A stretch of DNA of 64,000 nt from Flavobacteriia bacterium 40-80 (GCA_001899145.1 MKVF01000006.1:1-64000), one strand, 5' to 3'; numbered from the stretch's first letter, positions 34,390-44,074 are shown. The notes: generated by a model not told the origin, from the letters alone. Made by a program: numbers and translations.

Positions 34390-34542
34390 ATGATAGATAA
34401 TGTTACTAAAAACGCTGCTCCGCAGGCCTTGGAGTTGAATATAGGCCCCTCTGAAGAAGTTATCCAGGCAATTTTAAACTATAGTAAAAGTGTAGAGCCA
34501 ATAGAGATAGATAATCAGAAAATATTATTAAATTTTAATTAG
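34390..34542 (+). CDS. Possible small protein, 50 residues
   Basis: An intact frame from ATG to TAG between the helicase gene and a strong terminator. It encodes a non-exported peptide beginning MIDNVTKNAAPQALELNIGP, followed by helix-like EEVIQAILNYSKSVE and ending KILLNFN. The stop lies five bases before the terminator stem, which supports it being the last gene of the helicase transcript. I do not recognise the family with certainty; no clear ribosome-binding site. Confidence 0.6.
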   Translation: MIDNVTKNAAPQALELNIGPSEEVIQAILNYSKSVEPIEIDNQKILLNFN

Positions 34543-34547
34543 CTTTC

Positions 34548-34577
34548 AAAAGCCACTTTCACGAGTGGCTTTTTTTG
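34548..34577 (+). terminator. Intrinsic terminator after the 50-residue ORF
   Basis: AAAAGCCACT (34548-34557) pairs perfectly with AGTGGCTTTT (34564-34573) around TTCACG, with a T run beyond. Confidence 0.88.
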
Positions 34578-34620
34578 TTGTATATAATTAATAAAAAGTA
34601 TTTTACTCTTCTGAGAATAA

Positions 34621-34648
34621 AGCTGTCGATAGGAGACAGCTGTTTTTT
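34621..34648 (+). terminator. Second terminator-like hairpin
   Basis: AGCTGTC (34621-34627) pairs with GACAGCT (34635-34641) around GATAGGA, followed by TGTTTTTT. It lies between the two GCCACT-stem terminators and may be a back-up. Confidence 0.5.
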
Positions 34649-34714
34649 GAAGTCATTGCTTCAGATTCAGTTCATCTTAATTAGTTTTAGCAGATCTGAT
34701 TTTACTCCAAATAA

Positions 34715-34745
34715 GAAAGCCACTTCATTCTCGGAGTGGCTTTTC
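34715..34745 (-). terminator. Terminator of the TPR gene (minus), bidirectional shape
   Basis: AAAGCCACT (34716-34724) pairs with AGTGGCTTT (34735-34743). The stem sequence is the same as that of the terminator at 34548-34573. It lies 20 bases after the TPR gene stop. Confidence 0.7.
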
Positions 34746-34765
34746 TTTAATTATTTCTGATATTT

Positions 34766-35980
34766 TTACTGAACTGCGTCAGCACGTTTTTTATATTCTA
34801 TTGCTTTTTCATTGTTACCAATAGCCCGGTAAATCTTCGTCATGTTCAATAACGTTTGTTTATCATTCGGGTATTTGGAAAGGTACTTTTCAAGCGGTGC
34901 GATTGCTTTCTGAATAGTTTCTTTCGCTTCTGCCTCCAGCTCTTTTACTTTCGGATCGCTTGCCTTCATGTTGTCCAGTTTTTCATTGATAGCAGCATAT
35001 TTATTAACATAAACAGCTCCTAATTGGTACTGAGCATCATAGTAATCAGGTTTGATTTCAACTGCTCTCTTTAATGAAGATTCCGCTTTATCAAAGTCAC
35101 CTTTGCTTAAAGTGATTGTACCGATGTTATACAGCAAGACGTGATTATTCGGATCCTGCTGAACCGCTTTGTCAAGCAGTTGTTGAGCGCTCTCCATATC
35201 ATTTACATTGAAATAATAATTCACTCCGGCAATCAGAACATCTTTGTCATTCGGATATTTTTTAATCGCTTCTTCGATCAAACCTTTTACTTCGTCTAGT
35301 TTTTTTGCATCCACTAAATTTGTAATGGCATTTGCGTAGGATTCGCCTGGTTTGTAACCTATCTCAGCTAATTTTTTGAATTTTTCGGCAGCTTCTTCGT
35401 GCTTTCCGGCAGCTTGGTAAGCAATTCCTGAATTATATAAAGAAGTACTGTCTACCTTACCAACTACATCATTAAAACGGTATGCCATTTCATAAAGTCC
35501 ACCGGCTTCTAAGTATTTTTTTTCGTTAAACATTTGGGAAGCTCCCATGTTAAACTGAAAAACATACGTCCCTACATAATCAGTAACATCTTGCTTGAAT
35601 TTTTTATCCTGATATGCTTTTTTTAAAGATTCAATACCGGTATTTAAGTTCTTCTCTAAATTTTCTTTTTGATAAACTGTATCTGTCGCGTATGCCATCA
35701 TAGAGCCAATGTAAATTTTCCCTTTGTAAAACAAAGTTTTGGCGCTATTCATTGTTGTTTCATTAGAAGCTGCTTTGTCAATATAATCTTTCGCTTTATC
35801 ATAGCTCTCACGGCATTCAAGCATTGCTTTTTCATTTTTTGCCTGGGCTGCCTGCATAAAGCACATTTCAAATGTATTGTACTCTAACGCGGCAGAAGTT
35901 TCATACATTTTTTGAGCGTACATACCACCCGTCGTAAACAGCGCCGTAGCTAAAGCTAATTTTAAATTTCTATTTTTCAT
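34766..35980 (-). CDS. Exported tetratricopeptide repeat protein
   Basis: 404 residues. Signal peptide (LKLALATALFTTGGMYAQ, about 5-22), then about eight TPR motifs across the whole mature chain (for example LYNSGIAYQAAGKHEEAAEKFKKL, shown here in the usual 34-residue rhythm, and VLLYNIGTITLSKGDFDKAE). A periplasmic scaffold for protein-protein contacts; the partner is unknown. It follows gyrA by 20 bases on the same strand and is probably in its transcript. Confidence 0.88.
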   Translation of the reverse strand: MKNRNLKLALATALFTTGGMYAQKMYETSAALEYNTFEMCFMQAAQAKNEKAMLECRESYDKAKDYIDKAASNETTMNSAKTLFYKGKIYIGSMMAYATDTVYQKENLEKNLNTGIESLKKAYQDKKFKQDVTDYVGTYVFQFNMGASQMFNEKKYLEAGGLYEMAYRFNDVVGKVDSTSLYNSGIAYQAAGKHEEAAEKFKKLAEIGYKPGESYANAITNLVDAKKLDEVKGLIEEAIKKYPNDKDVLIAGVNYYFNVNDMESAQQLLDKAVQQDPNNHVLLYNIGTITLSKGDFDKAESSLKRAVEIKPDYYDAQYQLGAVYVNKYAAINEKLDNMKASDPKVKELEAEAKETIQKAIAPLEKYLSKYPNDKQTLLNMTKIYRAIGNNEKAIEYKKRADAVQ

Positions 35981-36000
35981 AATCTTTATTCTTAGCGTTT

Positions 36001-38535
36001 TTAATCTTCATTTTCTTCAATTGCCGTGCCATTATCCAGGCCTTCCTCTCCGTCATAATTTTCGTCTTCTTCATCTGACTTCGGAACTCTGGCAATAGCA
36101 GCGATACTCTGGTTTCCTTTTAAGTTGATCAGGCGGACACCCTGAGCAGCACGTCCCATTACACGTATAGTATCCATGTGCATACGGATAGTGATACCGT
36201 TTTTAGTGATGATCATCAAATCATCTTCATCAGTCACACTTTTCAATCCTAACAAAGGACCTGTTTTATCTGTAATGGAAATTGTTTTAACTCCTTTTCC
36301 TCCGCGATTGGTGATACGGTAAACCGGTTCACCGTCTTCAGGATCATTCAGGAAGGAGCGTTTTCCGTAACCATTTTCAGAAACAACCAATACTGTCTCG
36401 GAGTTCGCATCTTTAATGGCAATCATTCCCACAACCTGATCGTTTCCTCCCGCAAGAGAAACTCCGCGTACTCCGGAAGCATTTCTTCCCATCGGGCGAA
36501 CCTGGCTTTCATTGAAACGAATAGCACGCCCTCCGTAAGTCGCAATCACGATCTCATCGTTTCCGGTTGTTAACAATGCTTCCAGCAATTCATCATTTTC
36601 ACGTATTGTGATGGCATTGATACCATTCGCTCTCGGACGTGAATAAGCCTCCAGAGAAGTTTTCTTGATAACTCCCTGTTTAGTACACATGATAATGTAG
36701 TTATTTTCTACATATTCACGATCTGTAAGGTCCTGAACTTTTACGTAAGCTTTAATCTTATCGTCCTGTTCAATATTCAATAGATTCTGTATTGCTCTTC
36801 CTTTTGCAGTTTTATTTCCTTCCGGAATTTCATAAACACGCATCCAGAAACATTTACCCTTTTCAGTAAAGATCAATAAATAGTTGTGGTTGGTAGCCAC
36901 AAATAAATGCTCCAGGAAGTCTTTATCACGGGTTGCAGAACCTTTCGATCCCATTCCGCCTCTGTTCTGAACTTTGTATTCCGCTAAGCTTGTACGTTTG
37001 ATATATCCTGCGTGTGAAATGGTAATGATTACTTCCTCATCAGGAATCAGATCTTCCATTCTCATTTCACTCGCACTGTATTCAATGATAGAGCGTCTTG
37101 CGTCACCGAATTTATCTTTTACGAAATTTAACTCGTCTTTAATGATCTGCATTCTGCGGGATTCATTCTCAAGGATATCTTTTAAATCCGCAATTAACGC
37201 CATTAAATCTGCATATTCCGCTCTTAACTTATCCTGTTCCAGACCTGTCAGCTGTCTTAGACGCATATCTACGATTGCGCGGGCCTGAATTTCGGAAAGA
37301 TTAAATCGTGCAATTAATTTTTCTCTTGCGTCTTCCGGAGAATCTGCCGCACGAATAATTTTGATTACTTCGTCAATATTATCGGAAGCGATGATCAAGC
37401 CTTCTAAAATATGCGCTCTTTCTTCCGCTTTTCTCAGGTCAAACCTCGTCCTTCTTACAATCACTTCATGACGGAAATCAATAAAGTGCCTGATCATGTC
37501 GCGAATGTTCAGCAATTCCGGTCTTCCGTCAACAAGGGCTATGTTATTAACTGAAAATGAAGTTTGAAGAGCAGTATATTTATATAGTTTATTTAATACA
37601 ACATTAGAAATGGCTTCCCGTTTTAATTCAAAAACGATCCGCATACCATTTCTGTCAGATTCATCACGAATATCCGAAATTCCTTCAATTTTTTTATCAT
37701 TGACCAGCTCAGCAGCTTTTTTGATTAGCTCAGCTTTGTTAACCTGGTAAGGAATTTCTGTTACTATGATCTGCTCTCTGCCATGATATTCCTCAATTTC
37801 CGCTTTAGCGCGCATTACCACACGGCCACGACCGGTCAGTAGGGCATCCCTTACACCCTCATATCCGTAAATAATACCTCCTGTAGGAAAATCCGGAGCT
37901 TTAACATAATCCAGTAATTCTTCCGCTGTGATGTCTTTATTATCGACATAAGCGATACAGCCGTCCACAACCTCTGTAAGATTGTGAGGTGCCATATTGG
38001 TGGCCATACCTACCGCGATACCTGATGCTCCGTTTACCAGCAAATTTGGAATTTTCGTCGGCATTACGGTCGGTTCCTGTAAGCTGTCGTCGAAGTTAGG
38101 GGAGAAGTCCACTGTTTCCTTATCCAGATCTTCCAGCATTTCCTCTGAAAACTTTCTGAGGCGCGCTTCCGTATAACGCATTGCTGCCGGGCTGTCACCA
38201 TCGACAGAACCGAAGTTACCCTGACCGTCTACCAGCGGATAACGTAAAGACCATGGCTGTGCCAGACGAACCATGGTATCATATACAGATGAATCACCGT
38301 GCGGGTGGTATTTACCTAATACTTCCCCGACGATCCTTGCGGATTTTTTATGTGGCTTATTAGAGCTGACTCCAAGCTCCTGCATCCCGTAAAGCACACG
38401 TCTGTGAACCGGCTTGAAGCCATCTCTCACATCCGGCAAAGCACGGGATATAATTACGGACATTGAATAATCAATGTACGCGGACTTCATTTCGTCCTCT
38501 ATATTAATTTGTATTATTTTTTCTCCTTCTGCCAT
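36001..38535 (-). CDS. gyrA: DNA gyrase subunit A
   Basis: 844 residues. The breakage-rejoining domain has the catalytic Tyr121 in AMRYTEARL. The quinolone-determining region [19 protein letters not shown] has Ser82 and Asp86 at the positions of E. coli Ser83 and Asp87, i.e. the susceptible-type residues. The coiled-coil gate follows, then six C-terminal beta-pinwheel blades with the GyrA-box-like [10 protein letters not shown] (which distinguishes it from ParC) and an acidic tail. TAACTTTG on the minus strand (38596-38589) is a -7 candidate. Divergent from clpC. Confidence 0.97.
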   Translation of the reverse strand: MAEGEKIIQINIEDEMKSAYIDYSMSVIISRALPDVRDGFKPVHRRVLYGMQELGVSSNKPHKKSARIVGEVLGKYHPHGDSSVYDTMVRLAQPWSLRYPLVDGQGNFGSVDGDSPAAMRYTEARLRKFSEEMLEDLDKETVDFSPNFDDSLQEPTVMPTKIPNLLVNGASGIAVGMATNMAPHNLTEVVDGCIAYVDNKDITAEELLDYVKAPDFPTGGIIYGYEGVRDALLTGRGRVVMRAKAEIEEYHGREQIIVTEIPYQVNKAELIKKAAELVNDKKIEGISDIRDESDRNGMRIVFELKREAISNVVLNKLYKYTALQTSFSVNNIALVDGRPELLNIRDMIRHFIDFRHEVIVRRTRFDLRKAEERAHILEGLIIASDNIDEVIKIIRAADSPEDAREKLIARFNLSEIQARAIVDMRLRQLTGLEQDKLRAEYADLMALIADLKDILENESRRMQIIKDELNFVKDKFGDARRSIIEYSASEMRMEDLIPDEEVIITISHAGYIKRTSLAEYKVQNRGGMGSKGSATRDKDFLEHLFVATNHNYLLIFTEKGKCFWMRVYEIPEGNKTAKGRAIQNLLNIEQDDKIKAYVKVQDLTDREYVENNYIIMCTKQGVIKKTSLEAYSRPRANGINAITIRENDELLEALLTTGNDEIVIATYGGRAIRFNESQVRPMGRNASGVRGVSLAGGNDQVVGMIAIKDANSETVLVVSENGYGKRSFLNDPEDGEPVYRITNRGGKGVKTISITDKTGPLLGLKSVTDEDDLMIITKNGITIRMHMDTIRVMGRAAQGVRLINLKGNQSIAAIARVPKSDEEDENYDGEEGLDNGTAIEENED

Positions 38536-38706
38536 AATGTCAGTTTTTCTCTATTTTTAATGCACCAAGTTTAAAAAATTGCAATCCCCAAAGTTAATCA
38601 TTTTTCTGTATTTGAAAAGGCAAAAAACCTTGAAAAAAATTCATTTATAAACAAAATTATGTGGATAAATGAACGTTTTGAATTAGTATATATTTTTAAT
38701 TGGAAC

Positions 38707-38745
38707 TATATTTGTTATGTTCGGGTAATTATGTCGCAATTGCGA
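38707..38745 (+). promoter_or_regulatory. clpC upstream -7 element and 12-bp palindrome
   Basis: TATATTTG (38707-38714) matches TAnnTTTG. Twenty bases further, TCGCAATTGCGA (38734-38745) is a perfect 12-bp palindrome within the probable clpC leader, 26 bases before the ATG. It could bind a stress regulator; it matches neither CIRCE nor the CtsR heptad repeat as I know them. Confidence 0.45.
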
Positions 38746-38771
38746 TGAATTTATAAAGAAACAATAGTAAT

Positions 38772-41297
38772 ATGGAAGCAAAATTCTCACAACGTGTCAA
38801 GGATGTTATGAGTTTCAGTAGGGAAGAAGCTTTACGTCTGGGAAATGACTTTATAGGCGTGGAACATCTCTTGCTGGGAATGATCAGAGAAGGAGAAGGG
38901 AAAGCGATTTCAATCCTGCGGGATAATAATATCGACCTGCCGCAAATCAGACAAGAGCTGGAGCAGGAATTATTAAAAAATACGACTGTAATCTCTAATA
39001 TCAAAGGGAATATTCCTTTGGTAAAACAAGCCGAGCGTGTTTTAAAATTTATGTATCTTGAAGCTAAAATGTTCCGGAGTGCTACAATCGGAACAGAACA
39101 CCTTTTGTTGTCTATTTTGAAAACAGAGGATTGCTTTGCCTGTAAAATCTTAAATAAATACGGAATTATGTACGAAAATATTTCAAGCGAAATGGATAAT
39201 TTCTCCGGTGAATCAGACAACATTAATCTCCCGAAAGCGGAGTTCCCATCTTCGGATGATGAAGGAAGCGGGGATTTCGGAGCAACTAAAAAACCGGTAG
39301 ATCCTAAGTCAAAAACGCCTGTTCTGGACAATTTTGGCCGTGATCTGACCAAACTGGCAGAAGCGGGAAAATTGGATCCGATCGTCGGACGTGAGAAGGA
39401 GATCGAGCGTGTCAGCCAGATTCTCTCCAGAAGAAAGAAAAATAACCCGATTTTGATTGGTGAGCCTGGTGTAGGAAAAAGTGCCATTGCGGAAGGTCTG
39501 GCGTTGAGAATCGTTCAGCGTAAAGTTTCCAGGATTCTTTTTAATAAGCGTATTATCTCTCTTGATCTCGCATCTTTAGTTGCTGGAACAAAATACCGCG
39601 GACAGTTCGAAGAGCGAATGAAAGCCGTTATGCAGGAGATTGAAAAAAATCCGGATATTATCTTATTTATTGATGAGATTCACACGATTATCGGCGCCGG
39701 AGGAGCCAGCGGCTCATTGGATGCTTCAAATATGTTTAAGCCGGCTCTGGCAAGAGGGGAGATGCAGGCAATTGGAGCAACTACTTTAGATGAATACCGC
39801 CAGTATATTGAAAAGGACGGTGCATTGGAAAGACGTTTTCAGAAAGTCTTGATTGAACCGACAACAATTGAGGAAACCGTTCAGATTTTGAATAACATCA
39901 AAGAACGTTACGAGGATCATCATATGGTCACTTATACGCCGGAAGCAATAGAAGCATGTGTGAAGCTGACAGAGCGTTACATTACGGACCGTCACCTTCC
40001 GGATAAGGCAATTGATGCGCTGGACGAGGTAGGTTCCAGGGTTCACATTTCCAATATCAATGTTCCGAAAGAAATTATTGATCTGGAAAAAGAGCTGGAG
40101 GAAGCGATTGCTAAGAAAAATGAAGTTATCAAACAGCAGCAGTACGAAGAAGCAGCAAGACTACGGGATGTTCAGCGTCAGCTGGAAGAACAGCTTGATG
40201 TGGAAAAGCGCAAGTGGGAAGAGGACAGCAAATCTCATAGAGTGATTGTAACGGAGGAGAATGTAGCAGAGGTTGTTTCAATGATGACAGGTGTTCCGGT
40301 TACTAAAATTGCTCAGAAGGAGAGCGGCCGTCTTGTGAAAATGGCAGAAGAACTTCGCGGAAAGGTAATTGGCCAGGATGAAGCGGTGGAGAAAGTTGTA
40401 AAAGCCATCCAACGAAACAGAGCAGGATTAAAAGACCCGAATAAGCCAATTGGTTCTTTCATTTTCCTTGGGCCGACAGGTGTTGGTAAGACACAGCTTG
40501 CCAAAGTATTGGCGAAGTATTTGTTTGACACAGAAGATTCCCTGATTCGTATAGATATGTCTGAATATATGGAGAAATTCTCTATTTCCAGATTAGTAGG
40601 AGCACCTCCGGGATACGTTGGATATGAAGAAGGGGGGCAATTGACGGAAAAAGTCAGAAGAAAACCCTATTCAATTATATTATTGGATGAGATTGAGAAA
40701 GCGCACCCGGATGTATTCAATCTGTTGCTTCAGGTACTTGATGATGGCCAGCTAACGGATGGTTTGGGAAGAAAAGTAGATTTCAAGAATACCATTCTGA
40801 TAATGACTTCCAATATCGGAGCAAGACAACTGGCGGAATTCGGTACAGGAGTTGGTTTTGGTACGAAATCCAGAGAGGAGCAGCGTGATGAAAATGCAAA
40901 AGCTGTAATTCAGGGTGCTTTGCGAAAAGCTTTTTCCCCGGAATTTTTAAATCGTATTGATGATATGATTATGTTCAAATCTCTTGGAAGAGAGGAAATT
41001 CATAAGATCATTGATATTGAATTGGGTAAACTATACGGAAGAATCAAAAATCTGGGCTATGGTATTGAATTAACTGAAAAAGCCAAAGATTTCATCGTGG
41101 ACAAAGGATACGATGAACGATTCGGGGCAAGACCGTTGAAGCGCGCAATTCAAAAATACATTGAGGATCCGTTAGCGGAAGAAATTATCAAAGCAAATCT
41201 TGTAGAAGGTAATAATATCTTGATGGATGTAAATGATGATAATACCGGTCTGGTTGTTAAAATAACAGACAATAATCAGATTAAAGAAAGAGAGTAA
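38772..41297 (+). CDS. clpC: ATP-dependent Clp protease ATP-binding subunit ClpC
   Basis: 841 residues. N-terminal Clp repeat domain (about 1-145), first AAA+ module with Walker A GEPGVGKS (230-237), and the ClpC-type middle domain with a UVR-like [21 protein letters not shown]. The second AAA+ module has Walker A GPTGVGKT (567-574), the arginine-finger region ALERRFQKV and the ClpP-docking candidate loop [12 protein letters not shown]. It unfolds substrates for ClpP; no clpP or mcsB lies next to it. Followed by a strong terminator. Confidence 0.96.
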   Translation: MEAKFSQRVKDVMSFSREEALRLGNDFIGVEHLLLGMIREGEGKAISILRDNNIDLPQIRQELEQELLKNTTVISNIKGNIPLVKQAERVLKFMYLEAKMFRSATIGTEHLLLSILKTEDCFACKILNKYGIMYENISSEMDNFSGESDNINLPKAEFPSSDDEGSGDFGATKKPVDPKSKTPVLDNFGRDLTKLAEAGKLDPIVGREKEIERVSQILSRRKKNNPILIGEPGVGKSAIAEGLALRIVQRKVSRILFNKRIISLDLASLVAGTKYRGQFEERMKAVMQEIEKNPDIILFIDEIHTIIGAGGASGSLDASNMFKPALARGEMQAIGATTLDEYRQYIEKDGALERRFQKVLIEPTTIEETVQILNNIKERYEDHHMVTYTPEAIEACVKLTERYITDRHLPDKAIDALDEVGSRVHISNINVPKEIIDLEKELEEAIAKKNEVIKQQQYEEAARLRDVQRQLEEQLDVEKRKWEEDSKSHRVIVTEENVAEVVSMMTGVPVTKIAQKESGRLVKMAEELRGKVIGQDEAVEKVVKAIQRNRAGLKDPNKPIGSFIFLGPTGVGKTQLAKVLAKYLFDTEDSLIRIDMSEYMEKFSISRLVGAPPGYVGYEEGGQLTEKVRRKPYSIILLDEIEKAHPDVFNLLLQVLDDGQLTDGLGRKVDFKNTILIMTSNIGARQLAEFGTGVGFGTKSREEQRDENAKAVIQGALRKAFSPEFLNRIDDMIMFKSLGREEIHKIIDIELGKLYGRIKNLGYGIELTEKAKDFIVDKGYDERFGARPLKRAIQKYIEDPLAEEIIKANLVEGNNILMDVNDDNTGLVVKITDNNQIKERE

Positions 41298-41322
41298 AAT
41301 AATAAGAATTAATTTTGATTTA

Positions 41323-41353
41323 GAGGCTGTTTCATTTTGAGACAGCCTCTTTC
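41323..41353 (+). terminator. Intrinsic terminator of clpC
   Basis: GAGGCTGTTTC (41323-41333) pairs with GAGACAGCCTC (41339-41349), one G-U pair, around ATTTT, followed by a T-rich tail. It begins 25 bases after the clpC stop. Confidence 0.85.
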
Positions 41354-41460
41354 TTTTCTCCTTAGTAACGAAGAGCTTTATTGATTCAGGAGAAGAAAGG
41401 AAAATACATCTATTGTGAAAATTTATTATAGATTCGTCTATTAATAATTATTATTGAACC

Positions 41461-41775
41461 ATGAATATAGAAGCAATCATAGAAGAACATTCTCATCATT
41501 TTCTGCAAGGGGTAAAAACGGAATATGAAGGAGATAAAGAAGCAGTCATCATTATACAAAGCTATGTAAGAACGGGAATCATTAGTGAAGAGGAAGAACA
41601 TCTGTTGAAAACCCAGCTGATGGATTCGCTTAAGATTGTCGGTATCGGTGTTCCTTTCGCATTAATTCCCGGAGCATCGGTTTTAATACCCATTCTGATA
41701 AAAGTTGCCGATAAATACAATGTCGAATTACTGCCTTCCGCATTTAATACAAGTGATGATAAACCAGAAAAATAA
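41461..41775 (+). CDS. Small LETM1-like domain protein
   Basis: 104 residues. An acidic, helical N-terminal half is followed by VGIGVPFALIPGASVLIPILIK and ADKYNVELLPSAF. This resembles the end of the LETM1 ribosome-binding domain (a hydrophobic GS-rich helix and the LLPSAF end seen in LETM1-related bacterial proteins). There is a single hydrophobic helix (about 60-80), so membrane association is likely. The function in bacteria is not known. The frame ends 90 bases before the tRNA-Lys promoter. Confidence 0.75.
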   Translation: MNIEAIIEEHSHHFLQGVKTEYEGDKEAVIIIQSYVRTGIISEEEEHLLKTQLMDSLKIVGIGVPFALIPGASVLIPILIKVADKYNVELLPSAFNTSDDKPEK

Positions 41776-41868
41776 GATAAACAATTCTGTGTTGTGTGTG
41801 GGGAAGTCTTATTTTGAGGCAGATAAATATTTAAGCCTTGTTGATATAATTATTTCCTCGGAAAAGAC

Positions 41869-41898
41869 TTGCAAAAAAGAAAAAAGTACTTATCTTTG
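41869..41898 (+). promoter_or_regulatory. Promoter of tRNA-Lys
   Basis: TTG (41869-41871), exactly 19 bases, then TATCTTTG (41891-41898): a full match to the Bacteroidetes consensus. The transcription start is expected near 41904, giving a pre-tRNA leader of about 45 bases. Confidence 0.8.
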
Positions 41899-41910
41899 CC
41901 CCCGTCTATA

Positions 41911-41932
41911 ATTCGGTAGTGTATGCCGGATC
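41911..41932 (+). other. Acceptor-stem-like mini-hairpin in the tRNA-Lys leader
   Basis: ATTCGGTAG (41911-41919) copies the 5' end of tRNA-Lys, and GCCGGATC (41925-41932) copies its 3' acceptor strand, with only TGTAT between. ATTCGG/CCGGAT can pair (one G-U), so the leader would hold an acceptor-like microhelix. It looks like a tRNA-Lys copy with its middle deleted. Confidence 0.5.
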
Positions 41933-41948
41933 GAACAGCGAAGACGAA

Positions 41949-42021
41949 GATTCGGTAGCTCAGCTGGTAGAGCACAACACTTTTAATGTTGGGGTCCTGG
42001 GTTCGAGCCCCAGCCGGATCA
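41949..42021 (+). tRNA. tRNA-Lys (anticodon TTT)
   Basis: 73 bases. Acceptor GATTCGG pairs with CCGGATC (one G-U), discriminator A at 42021, CCA not encoded. The D-arm is GCTCAGCTGGTAGAGC. Anticodon stem CAACA/TGTTG with loop CTTTTAA (anticodon TTT); T-arm CTGGGTTCGAGCCCCAG. Confidence 0.97.
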
Positions 42022-42035
42022 CAAAGCACAGTACA

Positions 42036-42060
42036 AGCGCATCATGGGGTGCGCTTTTTT
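42036..42060 (+). terminator. Intrinsic terminator of tRNA-Lys
   Basis: AGCGCATC (42036-42043) pairs with GGTGCGCT (42048-42055), one G-U, around ATGG, followed by TTTTT. It starts 14 bases after the tRNA. Confidence 0.85.
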
Positions 42061-42119
42061 GTTTATAATCAATACTTTAATAAAATTTCAAATTTGAGAT
42101 AGCTCAAAGAAGCTCATAT

Positions 42120-42173
42120 AATTCGTGACCTATCGCATGACTCGTTTTAATTTTCAAATTTAGGTCACGAATT
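42120..42173. repeat. 13-bp perfect inverted repeat between the two tRNA genes
   Basis: AATTCGTGACCTA (42120-42132) and TAGGTCACGAATT (42161-42173) with a 28-base centre. It lies in sequence with no gene, 100 bases past tRNA-Lys. Not flanked by a T run; a binding site or the remnant of a mobile element are both possible. Confidence 0.6.
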
Positions 42174-42214
42174 CTGAATTGGTATTCAGCTCACAAGATG
42201 CAATGAAAATAAAA

Positions 42215-42235
42215 AAGCCCTGATTAACAGGGCTT
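42215..42235 (-). terminator. Intrinsic terminator of tRNA-Asp
   Basis: AAGCCCTG (42215-42222) pairs perfectly with CAGGGCTT (42228-42235) around ATTAA. On the minus strand a TTTTATTTTC tail follows. It is 26 bases past the tRNA 3' end. Confidence 0.85.
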
Positions 42236-42260
42236 CATTACTATAACTTTCATATTTATG

Positions 42261-42334
42261 CGGTCTGGACGGGACTCGAACCCGCGACCCCATGCGTGAC
42301 AGGCATGTATTCTAACCAACTGAACTACCAAACC
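42261..42334 (-). tRNA. tRNA-Asp (anticodon GTC)
   Basis: 74 bases. Acceptor GGTTTGG pairs with CCAGACC (one G-U), discriminator G, CCA not encoded. The D-arm is GTTCAGTTGGTTAGAAT. Anticodon stem CATGC/GCATG with loop CTGTCAC (anticodon GTC); T-arm GCGGGTTCGAGTCCCGT. Confidence 0.96.
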
Positions 42335-42408
42335 AATTTTCTAACTCTTTTAAGTCTTCAGCTAAAGCTGAATTCGAAATTGTGTATCGCTTAACATTGA
42401 AAGCAGTG

Positions 42409-42438
42409 CAAAATTAGTGATTTTTTTGAGTATTCAAA
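42409..42438 (-). promoter_or_regulatory. Promoter of tRNA-Asp
   Basis: On the minus strand TTTG (42438-42435), 18 bases, TAATTTTG (42416-42409). The tRNA 5' end is 75 bases away. The leader holds a perfect small hairpin TTCAGC-TAAA-GCTGAA (42357-42372). Confidence 0.6.
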
Positions 42439-42490
42439 TAAAAAAGCCTGAATTTTAAAGTGAATAATATAATATTTTGATAATCAGTAA

Positions 42491-43948
42491 TCATTGAGGA
42501 TTAAATTCAAATTTTTTCAACTTCAATCCTTCCTTTTTGACAGATAAGCTAAAATTTCCGGAACCATTTATCAGAATTTGAATATCATTTTTGTTAAGCT
42601 TTAAATCAATGTTATTAATGGAAATATCGTTGATTTTTACATCGTTTTTTATTCCGAATTTAGTATTACCGACACCACTTTGGGCAAATGTGGTAATGTT
42701 ATTCATAATATCGCCTACTTCGAAGACCAGGGCATCATCAATTAATTCCCGGAATTCCTCATTAAACATGTCTGCGATCGTGGCAAATACCTTATTATTG
42801 AAGACCGTTTCGATATCCACGTTTTTAATATTCAATAAGGTGTTTTTGTGAGTGAGCTCAGGGATTCCCTGCACCCAGACATTTCCGGACAAATCTCCTG
42901 AAATTTTTGCATGAAGGTAAAGATTTTTCTTTCCGATAATAGCTTCAATTTTCTTTATTTTCAGCTGATATCCCTTGATCAGAAATGTTTTTCCTGTAAG
43001 CTGATTTTCAAGAGTTTCGTTGATCTTTTTCAAAGGAACAAGCAAATGAATGGATATTTTGCTGGTATAATCATGATCGTACTCCTTCTGAATATCTACT
43101 CTTCTAGGCAAAGGCACTTTTGGGATATCCATGGTGTCTTTTCCGAACCGGGAATAAACCTTTGAAAGAATATGCAGGTTTAATTTTAAAGAATCGGAAT
43201 TGGACTTATCAACATGCACAGTTACTTTTTCCGGTTTGATCCTGACAAACAGATCAGGCTGATGTTTGGTTGCCCGGATTGATTTTTGCAGATTTCCCCA
43301 AATTCGGGTGATTGGTTTTTTCAGATTAATTTTGGACGCAAGAATTTCATCGAGTCGTTTCGTTAGCTCATCCTGCCGCTGCTGGAGAATATCTTCCACA
43401 ACATTTTTGAGATTAATATCAATGCCGGCAATTTTTGCATTGGGTTCGTTGACCCAGATAATTTCACTGATCACGGTTTTGGTTTTCAACTTTATGGAAG
43501 GATCCAGTGAAAAGGAAGATTTTGCACGAACAATAAGATCGAAAGAAATAGGATTTTTATTTCCGATCTTAATACTGGAATTCCCGATGAATTTCTTGAT
43601 AAGACCAACATCAGCATGTAGAGGTAATTCGGAATAAATGTAATCCCCTTCCATTTTCAGCTTTAAGTTGCCCGTTCTTTTAAGATAAATGATCAACGAG
43701 TCTTTCTGGTTCATGGCAGGTACTGTTTTATTGATTAAAACTGTCTTTAATTTTCTGTTTGCCAGTAGCTCAATATCTTTTAAGCTCAGATAGACGGGGA
43801 AATTAAATTCTGATATTTCCGGTTCATACAAGACATGAGAATGGCTTTTCTCAATTTTCATTTTACGATGGGGAAGCAGAAAGCGGTAAACGAGAAAACC
43901 AACGATGATCGTAGTGATAGCAAGGAGGATAATTTTTCGTTTGCTCAT
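42491..43948 (-). CDS. DUF4403 family protein
   Basis: 485 residues. An N-terminal hydrophobic anchor (about 5-24, IILLAITTIIVGFLVYRFLL) is followed by a long beta-rich domain of DUF4403 type: FPVYLSLKDIELLANRKLK at the start, FDLIVRAKSSFSLDP, and QRQDELTKRLDEILASKINLKKPITRIW in the centre. The last part (DVKINDISINNIDLKLNKNDIQILI) repeats the beta pattern. The fold is thought to be lipid-binding (TULIP/SMP-like), which is inference. Probably inner-membrane-anchored, facing the periplasm. Monocistronic. Confidence 0.85.
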   Translation of the reverse strand: MSKRKIILLAITTIIVGFLVYRFLLPHRKMKIEKSHSHVLYEPEISEFNFPVYLSLKDIELLANRKLKTVLINKTVPAMNQKDSLIIYLKRTGNLKLKMEGDYIYSELPLHADVGLIKKFIGNSSIKIGNKNPISFDLIVRAKSSFSLDPSIKLKTKTVISEIIWVNEPNAKIAGIDINLKNVVEDILQQRQDELTKRLDEILASKINLKKPITRIWGNLQKSIRATKHQPDLFVRIKPEKVTVHVDKSNSDSLKLNLHILSKVYSRFGKDTMDIPKVPLPRRVDIQKEYDHDYTSKISIHLLVPLKKINETLENQLTGKTFLIKGYQLKIKKIEAIIGKKNLYLHAKISGDLSGNVWVQGIPELTHKNTLLNIKNVDIETVFNNKVFATIADMFNEEFRELIDDALVFEVGDIMNNITTFAQSGVGNTKFGIKNDVKINDISINNIDLKLNKNDIQILINGSGNFSLSVKKEGLKLKKFEFNPQ

Positions 43949-44074
43949 GAAAAGAAGTTTGACGCAAATTTAGGAGGAGGAATAATGCAAAAAGGTTAAT
44001 AAATCAAAAAATAAGCTATGCTTGTCGGATAGATTATTATCAATTAATTAGCCTCCGGCTACCTATAACAAAAA

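Noticed and set aside
38729-39487. 252-codon open frame antisense to clpC
   Set aside because: It lies wholly opposite the highly conserved clpC N-terminal region, its translation is Ser/Arg/Phe-rich with no domain, and clpC coding constraint explains its openness.
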